This document shows, piece after piece, positions 27,364 through 34,559 of a DNA stretch of 64,000 nucleotides; positions within the stretch are counted from its first letter, which is position 1; each line of letters opens with the position of its first letter. The stretch comes from JADJPO01 sp046330955 (GTDB taxonomy: Bacteria; Actinomycetota; Actinomycetes; Actinomycetales; Kineosporiaceae): positions 62,001 to 126,000 of the forward strand of contig JAXLRT010000008.1 of the NCBI GenBank assembly GCA_046330955.1. Direction: 5' to 3'. The position numbers and the translations under genes were made by a program. Under the pieces are notes generated by a model. It worked only from the letters and a program-made list of their open reading frames with translations. It was not told the origin of the DNA and did no database searches.

Positions 27364-27385
27364 CCGTCGGCACCCTCAACGACGG
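27364..27385. repeat. IS right-end repeat
   Basis: CGTCGGCACCCTCAACGACG is the reverse-complement match (two mismatches in 19) to the GTCGTTCAGGGTGCCGATG unit at the left end, about 3.4 kb away. It supports the IS boundary at about 27390. Confidence 0.55.
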
Positions 27386-27423
27386 AACCACACCAGCTCG
27401 TCGGCATCCCCAGCGGCGCCTGA

Positions 27424-27630
27424 CATCAGTCCACGGAGGTGAAGTCCAGGTCGTGCCGCATTTGAACGACATCCAGCACAGCGGCTTCGTGCCCGAAATG
27501 CCCACCTCGCCACCCGGGCAACAACGAGTCCTCGTCCAAGAAGTACCCGACCAAGGACTGACTGCCGGCCGTGCGGATCCGCCCGCTCCCAAGGAGGCGC
27601 CTCGGTCTCTACCCCGGAGGCCCATCCGTT
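27424..27630 (-). pseudogene. C-terminal remnant of an unknown protein
   Basis: The minus strand reads SVGYFLDEDSLLPGWRGGHF, GHEAAVLDVVQMRHDLDFTS and VD before a stop, clearly protein-like with good composition, but the upstream frame is broken and no start exists. It lies directly outside the IS right end, so the IS insertion may have truncated it. The family is not recognised. Confidence 0.4.
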
Positions 27631-27762
27631 CCGGGCTAGGGACGTGCCCTCTACGTGACCGCCCCGCGTCGCCTACGCGGGATGGGTTCGGACCGGTCCG
27701 CAAGACGCAACCTTGCCGGAGATCACCATGACGGGTGTGACTGCTCGCGGCAGAGCAGGCCT

Positions 27763-27780
27763 GGCCGCGCTACTCGCGGC
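27763..27780. repeat. Island hairpin repeat, copy 1
   Basis: GGCCGCGCTACTCGCGGC. The core GCCGCG-CTACT-CGCGGC is a perfect 6-bp stem with a 5-base loop. Identical copies lie at 29065-29082 and 31235-31252, all within the island. Confidence 0.75.
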
Positions 27781-27902
27781 ATGAGCGGACATCGGCTCCA
27801 GCCCGCAGCGCAGCCTTCGGCCTCCCTCGCGGCGGTGGCTGAGGGTCTTGTCACCGTCGATGACAAGCGCCTCAGCGGAGCGAGATCGGGCATGATCGGC
27901 CC

Positions 27903-28413
27903 ATGACGGTGCTGCTCGACGGGATCGTGCATGTGCATTACGGGTCTCATCAGCTTGGCTTCGATGGTGAAACACCTGACCTCATGCAAGCCCGCACCGG
28001 TCAGGTGAACGGACTCTGCGGCGGCGAGGTGCCGAGGATGCTCTCGATGATCACAGGTCTCCACACGGGCGCTATCCCCTTTCGAATTGAGTTGCACCAG
28101 CAGACGCCGGCCGTGGCTGATGGCTGGGAGGAGGTCGTTGAGGCGTCGATCGACATTCCCGACGTCGATATGACCTGGTGGGCCTTCGACGAAGGTGGTC
28201 CCGTCCGCCCGAGCAGACGGGTTGGCACCGCGCGCGCCACGCCTCCGGCATGGATGCCGCACACCAGGCTGATCACCGAGGCGACGACGAGCCAGAAATC
28301 GACAGGTATCCCTACAACTCTGGCCCGCACCCATGGCGCCCGATGCCATCCTTCGGCAGACCAGCGAACACGCCGCTTACTGGCATCGAGTCGCCAAGGG
28401 CGAAATGGCCTGA
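27903..28413 (+). pseudogene. Hypothetical protein, frameshifted in its C-terminal half
   Basis: ATG 27903 reads MTVLLDGIVHVHYGSHQLGF, then NGLCGGEVPRMLSMITGLHT, IPFRIELHQQ and WEEVVEASIDIPD, a coherent N-terminal domain of about 95 residues. After TWWAFDE the frame breaks. Similar-looking coding continues one base off as CASGMDAAHQADHRGDDEPE and DRYPYNSGPHPW, suggesting the original ended near 28413 (WHRVAKG). I know this only as an actinobacterial hypothetical, possibly an immunity or accessory protein. It is probably decayed. Confidence 0.6.
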
Positions 28414-28479
28414 CACCTCCCGACGCTGTCGTTCCAGGCGAACCCCGCTACGCGGCATGTGCTCGCGTTCGCGGGTCAG

Positions 28480-29050
28480 GTAGGCGGCCGCAGCGCAGCC
28501 AGGAGCCGATGCGCCTCGTCACGATGCGACGTGCGTACTCCTCACGGGCGCTGCCCCAGTCCTCCAGCCAGTCCTCCCACTCGCTGACCCACCCGACCAG
28601 CGGCTGAAGACAGTCGGGGTAGCCGAGTTCGTTCCACCCTTCGAACCAGATCAGTCGTCCGCCGATCTCTGGCCGCAGCCCGCTCCAGGACGATCTCCTG
28701 GCACCACCAGCGCACGAAAGCCCACTGACCCTCCTCGTCGCCCGGCACAGTGATGCCCACTTCGTTGACGGCCGCGCGAACAGCTCTGCGCCTCGGGCTC
28801 CTCGCTGCGATACAGCCCAGCCAACCGCACAAGCGACGGCGACTCGACATCATGGACGACGGCACGCACGGCGACGTCAATGAGGACGTCCGCCCTGGAC
28901 GATACCGTCCAGTCGCTACCGGATGGCAACCATCCGAAGCTCGTCGACCGGATCAGCTTCCACGACCGGGAGTGTGCCACCAGAGACCAGGAACTCGGCT
29001 CGACACCCTCACCACGCGGCAAGAGCGGGCGATCGTAGTCGCCCTCGCAG
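28480..29050 (-). pseudogene. Fragmented hypothetical gene
   Basis: On the minus strand three frames together show protein-like text: AEFLVSGGTLPVVEADPVDE near 28960, RWWCQEIVLERAAARDRR near 28690, and LIWFEGWNELGYPDCLQPLV with GWVSEWEDWLEDWGSAREEY near 28560-28640, ending about 28480. The Trp/Glu-rich C-terminus is distinctive but I do not recognise the family. Several indels and no intact frame indicate a decayed gene. Coordinates are approximate. Confidence 0.35.
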
Positions 29051-29064
29051 CGGCGGAAGCGTAT

Positions 29065-29082
29065 GGCCGCGCTACTCGCGGC
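29065..29082. repeat. Island hairpin repeat, copy 2
   Basis: Identical 18-mer to 27763-27780 (GCCGCG-CTACT-CGCGGC core), located between the fragmented hypothetical and the IS110 remnant. Confidence 0.75.
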
Positions 29083-29308
29083 TACTTGTTTCATTGTCGG
29101 CAGGACGGTGCCTGGCAGGGTGTCGTCCAGACGTCCGGTCCGTCGCTCCCATTGCGGCTGCCCAAGCTTGTCTTGTGGCTCTCTCGTGGCCTGCGCGGGC
29201 CGGGCGTCGCTTCACCTGAGCGGGAGTGGCCTGCAGAGGGGTCGGCCCGGCTCGGCGGTGCCCTCCTCGCTCTCAACCCGGTTGTGGCGAGGGACGGAGG
29301 CCCCTGGA

Positions 29309-30544
29309 GTGAGCACGAAGACCACCGCGGCGTGGTGATCGGAATGGACCCGCACAAGCGGTCGGTCACGATCGAGGTGATGGCACCCGACGAGACCATC
29401 CTGGGCGGTGGGCGGTTCACCACCGACGTCGAGGGCTTCCGGCAGATGCGCGATTACGTCGCCCAGTGGCGCAAGCGGGTCTGGGCGATCGAGGGCTGCG
29501 CCGGGATCGGCGGGCACGTCGCCGAGCGCCTGACCAAGGCCGTGGAGGACGTCGTGGACGTCCCGCCGAAGGTCCTCGCCCGAGCCCGGGTGAAATCCAT
29601 CTCCGGGCAGGGCCGCAAGACCGACGCCACCGACGCGCACTCGGTGGCCTTGGTCGGGGTGCGGATGGCCGGCTTGCGGCCGTTCGTGAGCGACGAGCAG
29701 CTCGGCATGCTGCGGGTCCTGGTCGACCGCCGGCGCTCCCTGGGCGAGGACCACACCCGGATGGTGTCCCAGCTGCATGCGTTGCTGCTGCAGCTGATTC
29801 CGGGCGGGGCGAAGCGGTTCCTGGCCCGCGGCGCAGGCCAAGGTCCTGCTGGCGTCGGTGCGTCCGCGCGACGAGCTGGGCAAGACCCGCCGCCGGGTGG
29901 CCGCCGAACTGATCGCCGACCTGGAACGGGTCTACGCGCGCTCCAAGGCCGCCGACAAGGAACTCGCCGCCCTCGTGCGTGCGACCGGGACCTCGCTGAT
30001 GGACCTGAACGGGATCGGTCCGACCGGTGCCGCACGGCTGCTGGTCGAGGTCGGCGACATCACCCGGTTCCCGTCCAAGGCGCACTTCGGCTCCTGGACC
30101 GGCACCGCACCCATCGACGCCTCGTCCGGGGACAACGTCCACCACCGGCTCTCCCGCAAGGGGAACCGGCAGATCAACCGGGTCCTGCACACCATGGCCA
30201 CCGTCCAGCTGCGCAACCCCAGCGACGGCCGTGAGTACTTCGACCGCCGCCGAGGCGAGGGCAAGACCTCCATGGAAGCGATGCGCGCCCTCAAACGCAG
30301 GCTGTCGGACGTGGTCTACCGGACCATGCTCAACGACGCCCTGAAGACGATGGCGACCGCGCCGGTGGCAGCGCCGGCGCAGGTGAACGAGACGGGCCCG
30401 GGAGGACACACGGGGGCGGCTACTGGCTCCAGCGCGACCGACTCACACCCCAACGCCGGCACTTCGGAGAAGTCACTTCCCGGACCCGCCACCAAGCACT
30501 CTACGACCCGCCGGAAGCGTCAGTCTGCGGCCCGCTTGACCTAG
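29309..30544 (+). pseudogene. IS110-family transposase, frameshifted
   Basis: The intact stretch reads VVIGMDPHKRSVTIEVMAPD (DEDD first Asp), VWAIEGCAGIGGHVAERL (Glu), GQGRKTDATDAHSVALVGVR (Asp pair) and the DUF4096-like helical region to LQLIPGGAKRFL. The frame breaks near 29830 and resumes as AQAKVLLASVRPRDELGK through the C-terminal transposase_20 domain (LMDLNGIGPTGAARLLVEVG, GSWTGTAPIDASSGDNVHHR) with the catalytic Ser. A second indel separates the likely GTG start (29309, after GGAG) from the body. Inverted termini were not found, as expected for IS110. Confidence 0.85.
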
Positions 30545-30565
30545 AGGGGTGCCATGAGCGGATGA

Positions 30566-30602
30566 GCTACCTGAGTAGCATTCGTGATGCTACTCAGGTA
30601 GC
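30566..30602. promoter_or_regulatory. Operator of the MazEF-like module
   Basis: GCTACCTGAGTAGCAT (30566-30581) and its exact inverse (30587-30602) flank TCGTG. The 37-bp palindrome ends 8 bp before the antitoxin ATG, as expected for autorepression by a ribbon-helix-helix antitoxin. Sub-repeats GCTACCTGAGTAGC are themselves partly symmetric, allowing several dimers. Confidence 0.75.
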
Positions 30603-30610
30603 ATCTTGGC

Positions 30611-30841
30611 ATGAAGCTCAGCATCAGCCTGTCCGACGAAGAGGTCGCGGCGCTCGACAAGTACGCCCAGGCCGCGGGCCTGCCCTCGCGGTCGGCTGTG
30701 ATCCAGCAGGCCATCCGACTCCTCGGGGATCCAGAGCTCGAGGACGCGTATGCCGCGGCGTGGGAGGAGTGGCATGCCTCCGGTGATGCGGAGGCATGGG
30801 AGTCCACGGCAGCCGACGGGCTGGTCGATGCTGCGCGGTGA
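30611..30841 (+). CDS. Ribbon-helix-helix antitoxin (MazE-like)
   Basis: The protein has 76 residues from ATG 30611. MKLSISLSDEEVAALDKYAQ and GLPSRSAVIQQAIRLL form a ribbon-helix-helix DNA-binding domain. The acidic tail (EDAYAAAWEEWHASGDAEAW) is the typical toxin-neutralising part. It overlaps the toxin gene by 14 bases and has a perfect palindromic operator immediately upstream. The frame is intact, unlike most of the island, consistent with selection to keep the module. Confidence 0.9.
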   Translation: MKLSISLSDEEVAALDKYAQAAGLPSRSAVIQQAIRLLGDPELEDAYAAAWEEWHASGDAEAWESTAADGLVDAAR

Positions 30842-31175
30842 GATCCGACTGGTCGACCTCGATCCGGTCCGACCGGGCGAGGCGAACAAGCGGCGGCCGG
30901 CCGTCGTTGTCAGCAACGACCGCGCGAACGCCACGGCGGCTCGGCTCGGTCGAGGCGTGGTGACCGTGGTCCCCGTGACCAGCACGATCACGCGCGTCTA
31001 CCCGTTCCAGGTGCTGCTACCGGACGACGAGACCGGACTCCGGGTCGAGTCCAAGGCGCAGGCCGAGCAAGTTCGCTCGGTCTCCGTCGCCCGCCTTGGC
31101 CACGTAATCGGCAAGGTGCCCGTGCACCTCATGGCACATCTCGACGACGCACTTCGCCTTCACCTTCAACTCTGA
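30828..31175 (+). CDS. mazF: MazF/PemK-family endoribonuclease toxin
   Basis: The protein has 115 residues from ATG 30828. MLRGEIRLVDLDPVRPGEAN is the MazF N-terminal strand pair, followed by KRRPAVVVSNDRAN, VTVVPVTSTITRVYPFQVLL and KAQAEQVRSVSVARLGHVIG, matching the PemK-like SH3-barrel with the catalytic Arg (first strand) and Thr/Ser (VTST). The length is standard. It is an mRNA interferase by family; the cleavage site is unknown. It is the second gene of the toxin-antitoxin operon and may stabilise the island. Confidence 0.92.
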   Translation: MLRGEIRLVDLDPVRPGEANKRRPAVVVSNDRANATAARLGRGVVTVVPVTSTITRVYPFQVLLPDDETGLRVESKAQAEQVRSVSVARLGHVIGKVPVHLMAHLDDALRLHLQL

Positions 31176-31234
31176 CGGGCACATGGTCGTCCCGAGGTTC
31201 ACAAAGCCCGATAGCGGCAGAGTCGGGCGAGCGC

Positions 31235-31252
31235 GGCCGCGCTACTCGCGGC
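31235..31252. repeat. Island hairpin repeat, copy 3
   Basis: Identical 18-mer to 27763-27780 and 29065-29082. It lies between the converging toxin gene and the hypothetical gene at 31264, 12 bp before the latter's stop, where it could act as a terminator. Confidence 0.75.
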
Positions 31253-31263
31253 AGTTGCGGGCG

Positions 31264-31725
31264 TCAGGCGGTGCCCGGTCTCGGATCCGGAAGGGTCTCC
31301 GGATAAACGTTGACGATCGGCTCGCCGCCCACCGATCGGATGGTGATGGTGGCGGAGGGGAACGCCAGGTCCACCTCCACTGGTTGTCCGATCTCGCTGT
31401 CTCGGACGGCCACCGCACGCAGTGAATGGCCGATGATCGGTCGGAACTCTGGCCGCAACGAGACGTCGTAACGCGCCCATCGGCCAGTCTCCGCCACTGA
31501 TCGGGGGTCGACGGGCACCGCCGGCTGATCGAAGGGGTCAGTCCAGGCACGGTCTGAGATCAACAGCGACCAGTCGGGGCGGGTGTCGATGCGCGTAATC
31601 GCGCCGCCGTCCCAGACAATCTCCAAGGCGCCGACAGACTCGTCGACCTGACCTCGGCGGTTGAAGAACAACCGGCGGACCTGTCTGGCGCGGTGCCCGA
31701 TCAGGGCGACGAGCTCTTGCTCCAT
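31264..31725 (-). CDS. Hypothetical island protein
   Basis: The protein has 153 residues from ATG 31725 with GGAGG 8 bases upstream. It is a soluble, mixed alpha/beta-looking protein (MEQELVALIGHRARQVRRLF, WDGGAITRIDTRPDWSLLIS, GQPVEVDLAFPSATITIRSV). There is no signal, membrane segment or known motif. The frame is intact. It resembles small single-domain proteins found singly in mobile regions, possibly immunity or anti-phage proteins, but there is no direct evidence for that. Confidence 0.65.
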   Translation of the reverse strand: MEQELVALIGHRARQVRRLFFNRRGQVDESVGALEIVWDGGAITRIDTRPDWSLLISDRAWTDPFDQPAVPVDPRSVAETGRWARYDVSLRPEFRPIIGHSLRAVAVRDSEIGQPVEVDLAFPSATITIRSVGGEPIVNVYPETLPDPRPGTA

Positions 31726-31920
31726 CGCGCGGCCTCCGAGCGTCAGGTCGTCTCCCCGAAACGATAGGCGGGACTGCCGGGCAAGTCGCTGGGATGTCTG
31801 CGTAGCACCCTCTCGCCGGCAAGGGCCAAGGCGCGACGGCGGCCGACCGCAACGTCCGCTCATCGGCATGTGCGCGTTATCGCTCCTGGGCGTGCCGACA
31901 TCTTCCGCGCCAGCTGAGCC

Positions 31921-32935
31921 TTGCGCGAAAGTGAGGAGTGGTCGCCTCCAGCGGCACGCCCGGCCACTGCGCGACCTCCAGCAACCCGACGTCCTGCGCT
32001 TGGTCGTCGAGCGGATCTCCACCCGGCTGGACGGCCAACGCGCCGCGGGACGGTCCACGACACTGAAGCGCCGGATTCTTTCCAATGCCTTCTCCTACGC
32101 CGTCGAGCTCGAGGTCCTCGACCACAACCCGCTCACCACGCTCAGCTGGAAGACCCCGCGCACAGCAGGCACCGTCGACCGCCGCGCCGTGGCCAACCCC
32201 GACCAGGTCCGCGCCCTGCTCGACGCGGTCCGGAACACCCCGCGCAGCGGACCACATCTGGTCGCGTTCTTCGGCTGCCTGTACTACGCCGCGCCGCGCC
32301 CGGAGGAGGCCGTCGCCCTTCGACCCTTCGACCTCGACCTGCCCGACGGCGACGGCTGGGGATGGATCACCGCCTGCCGCGCCGCCCCCGAGATCGAACG
32401 CCAGTGGACGGACGACAACACCCGGCGCAGCACCCGCCAGCTCAAGCACCGCAGCCGTGGCGAGTCCCGCCGCACCCCCGCACCGCCGGCACTCATCGCC
32501 CTGCTGCGCCACCACCTCGCCACCTGGCCCTGCGGCGAGACCGACCCGATCTTCCGCGGCGAGCGCGGCGAGGCCCTGGCCAGCCTCACCTACCGCACCA
32601 TCTGGCGCCGTGCCCGAGACCGTGCACTCACCGCCGCCCAGGCCGCTTCCCCCCTCGCCGCCCGCCCCTACGACCTGCGCCACGCCGCCGTCTCCACCTG
32701 GCTCAGCGCCGGCGTCCCCGCGCCCCAGGTCGCCGAATGGGCCGGACACAGCGTCGAGGTCCTGCTGCGCGTCTACGCCAAGTGCATCGACGGCGGCGTC
32801 GACGCCCACCTCACCCGGATCCAGGCCACCATCGGCGCGGCCACGACACCCAACGGTGGGGCGCCGGTGGGGCGGATGGACACCGAAGACCACTCCGACC
32901 CGACCACGACTGGACACAACCAGAACAGCCCCTGA
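31921..32935 (+). pseudogene. Tyrosine recombinase (island integrase), 5'-truncated
   Basis: Integrase similarity begins near 31960-32000 (LRLVVERISTRLDGQRAAGR, LKRRILSNAFSYAVELEVLD) and continues through the catalytic domain: YYAAPRPEEAVALRPFDLDL with the first Arg, DLRHAAVSTWL (H-x-x-R-type region), GVPAPQVAEWAGHSVEVLLR with His, and VYAKCI with the nucleophile Tyr. The first 120 or so residues of a normal integrase (arm-binding and most of the core-binding domain) are missing and no credible start exists. It stops 44 bp from the att repeat beside tRNA-Arg, the usual position for the island's own integrase. Confidence 0.8.
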
Positions 32936-32979
32936 CCACGTCACCGCTGGTCAGAGGCTGTTCACTGGGAAATGCGCTG

Positions 32980-33052
32980 CGCGCCCGAAGGGATTCGAAC
33001 CCCTAACCTTTTGATCCGTAGTCAAATGCTCTATCCGTTGAGCTACGGGCGC
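32980..33052 (-). tRNA. tRNA-Arg (anticodon ACG)
   Basis: The 73-nt cloverleaf has acceptor GCGCCCG pairing with CGGGCGC. The anticodon stem TTTGA/TCAAA surrounds the loop CTACGGA (anticodon ACG, read as ICG). The T-loop is GGTTCGAATCC. CCA is not encoded. The 3' 41 nt lie in the att repeat, so this half may derive from the island. Confidence 0.95.
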
Positions 33053-33147
33053 TGGTGCTGCCAACCCAGAGGTCAGCAGCAGGAGACGATGTTAGCGGAC
33101 AGCCCCCCGACTGGCCGAATCGGATTCGGCAGGGTGTCCCGCCCGCG

Positions 33148-33558
33148 TCAGTGGTCGTGCTCGGCGGCGTCCGAATCGGCCTTGGTGGCGTGCACGGTGC
33201 CGTGCGGGTGCTCGGGCGGCCCGTAGATCGAGTAGACCTTCAGGGCGTCGTCCCCGATGTTCGTGATGTTGTGCCAGGACCCCGCCGGCACCAGGACGGC
33301 GTCGTCGTCGGCCACCTCACGCTCGAACGTCAGCTGGTCGGCCGCCGGCCCCAGCTGCACCCGGCCGCGCCCGGACTCGACCCGCAGGAACTGGTCGATG
33401 TCGCCGTGCACCTCGAGCCCGATCTCACCGCCCACCGGGATGCTCATGACGGTCAGCTGCAGCGTCGTCCCGGTCCAGATCGTGGTCCGGAACGCCGTGT
33501 TGTCGAGCGTGACCGCCTCGATGTCGACGACCTGGGGGTGCGGTCCGTGATCTTCCAT
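33148..33558 (-). CDS. Cupin-domain protein
   Basis: The protein has 136 residues from ATG 33558. It is a single cupin barrel: LTVMSIPVGGEIGLEVHGDID (G(X)5HXH(X)3-4E(X)6G-like motif 1, with His and Asp) and VLVPAGSWHNITNIGDDALK (motif 2 with His). The end is His/Asp-rich. Related small cupins with LEVHGDIDQFLRVE are often annotated as mannose-6-phosphate isomerase-like metal proteins of unknown substrate. It is a single gene next to tRNA-Arg, transcribed towards it. Confidence 0.85.
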   Translation of the reverse strand: MEDHGPHPQVVDIEAVTLDNTAFRTTIWTGTTLQLTVMSIPVGGEIGLEVHGDIDQFLRVESGRGRVQLGPAADQLTFEREVADDDAVLVPAGSWHNITNIGDDALKVYSIYGPPEHPHGTVHATKADSDAAEHDH

Positions 33559-33580
33559 GCCCGGCACGCTACCCGCCCGA

Positions 33581-34165
33581 TCAACCCGGCGACAGCGCAG
33601 CGAACTCCGCCAGCAACTCGGCCGAGGCCCGCAACTGCAGCACCCCGTTGGCGGCGTCCCGGCACGGCGCCGGACGCACCAGCACCGCGGCGTCCGGACC
33701 CTGCCCGTAGCGGAACCGAACCCACTCGGCACCGGCCGGTGCGGCACACGACGGCGCCGCGGCCGCCGCCACCTGGGCCGCCGTCATCGGTGGGATCTTC
33801 TTGGCCGCCAGGGCGTCGACGGGCCACCCGCCCACCGGGGTGGCCAGCACCGCCGCGAGCCGGGAGCTGCGGGCGGCGTCCAGCTCGAAAGCATCGGTCA
33901 ACGCGCCGTCCGGGCCGTAACGGCACCACAACGCCGTCACCGGGGCCAGCGCGCGATAGCCGACCGGCAGCAACGCCCGGTCCCGGTCCGCGCGGGGCGG
34001 GAACTCGACCTGCCCGGACGACGCCGCGCACCGCCCCGGGTCGGTCGCCGACACCCCGGCCCGACGCGCGGCAGCCGGACCACCCACCGCCAGAGCGAGC
34101 GCCACGGCCATCACCACCCCGGCAACGGTCGCCGACGCGGCACCCCGCTCAGCTGGGTGTCGCAC
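33581..34165 (-). CDS. Exported hypothetical protein
   Basis: The protein has 194 residues from GTG 34165 (VRHPAERGAAS). A Sec-type signal (ATVAGVVMAVALALAVGGPAAA) with an Ala-x-Ala cleavage region is followed by a secreted domain with four Cys (RCAASS, LWCRYGP, SCAAP, PCRDAA), suggesting two disulfides. No known domain was recognised. Its stop is 22 bp from the cupin start, so the two may be co-transcribed. A longer frame to 34213 exists but adds sequence before the signal peptide. Confidence 0.7.
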   Translation of the reverse strand: MRHPAERGAASATVAGVVMAVALALAVGGPAAARRAGVSATDPGRCAASSGQVEFPPRADRDRALLPVGYRALAPVTALWCRYGPDGALTDAFELDAARSSRLAAVLATPVGGWPVDALAAKKIPPMTAAQVAAAAAPSCAAPAGAEWVRFRYGQGPDAAVLVRPAPCRDAANGVLQLRASAELLAEFAALSPG

Positions 34166-34213
34166 TGTTGCCCACCTCCCGGACCCGCAGGATTCACCAA
34201 CCCGCCCGCCCAT

Positions 34214-34559
34214 CGTCCCCCACTCGTCGCGCCGCGTGCACGGTCGGGCCGGAGTCCTCCGCGCGGGCCGGTCGATGATCGGGCGATCAGCCGAGGCGTG
34301 ATATCCGACACGCCGCGCGATGCGCTGTCAACATGCCGCCTGACCTGGTGTTTTGCCCTCGACGGGAACGGCGCCGGATGCCCCCGTAGAGTTCATGGGG
34401 ACCTCTGTCCGGGGGACTGCGAAAGGCAACCCCGTAGGGTCGAAACAGCCGTCCACGTGAGCTGCCGTCCGGCCGGTGAACGTGGGTTGAGACGACGCCG
34501 CTCTGGGGCGTGCCCCCCGAGCGTTTCCCAACGGGTCCGAGCTCGAGGAAGGCAGCCAC
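34214..34559 (+). other. pckG upstream region with possible structured leader
   Basis: 346 bp with no gene. The stretch 34380-34520 has several pairing blocks, including GGGGCGTGCCCC (34505-34516) and C/G-rich blocks around 34400-34430, and ends in the AGGAAGG ribosome site of pckG. It could be a structured 5' untranslated region. I cannot match it to a known riboswitch class. Confidence 0.35.

Larger units (their letters stand above)
23945..27390 (-). mobile_element. Three-gene IS (DUF6431, DDE transposase, AAA ATPase), decayed
   Basis: The genes run in order on the minus strand: DUF6431 (26590-27240), transposase (24897-26391), ATPase (24095-24900). The left end carries two tandem 24-bp repeats beginning GTCGTTCAG. 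The right end carries CGTCGGCACCCTCAACGACG (27365-27384), the inverted counterpart. Multiple end repeats and an ATPase partner resemble Mu/Tn552-type elements. All three genes carry frameshifts. End coordinates are estimates. Confidence 0.65.
19708..33021. mobile_element. Integrative island in tRNA-Arg(ACG), about 13.3 kb, largely decayed
   Basis: The ends are a 43-bp identical direct repeat (19708-19750 and 32979-33021) matching the 3' part of tRNA-Arg. A tyrosine integrase lies directly inside the end bearing the intact tRNA. The cargo comprises an AAA/DUF4143 ATPase, a decayed Mrr-like nuclease, a three-gene IS, IS110, a MazEF-like pair and several hypotheticals, most with frameshifts. No replication or conjugation genes were seen, so the island is probably no longer self-mobile. 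Confidence 0.85.

Noticed and set aside
26542..27423. Plus-strand frame of 293 codons across the DUF6431 region
   Set aside because: Protein-like conserved motifs are on the minus strand in three frames; the plus frame is Pro/Ala/Arg filler.
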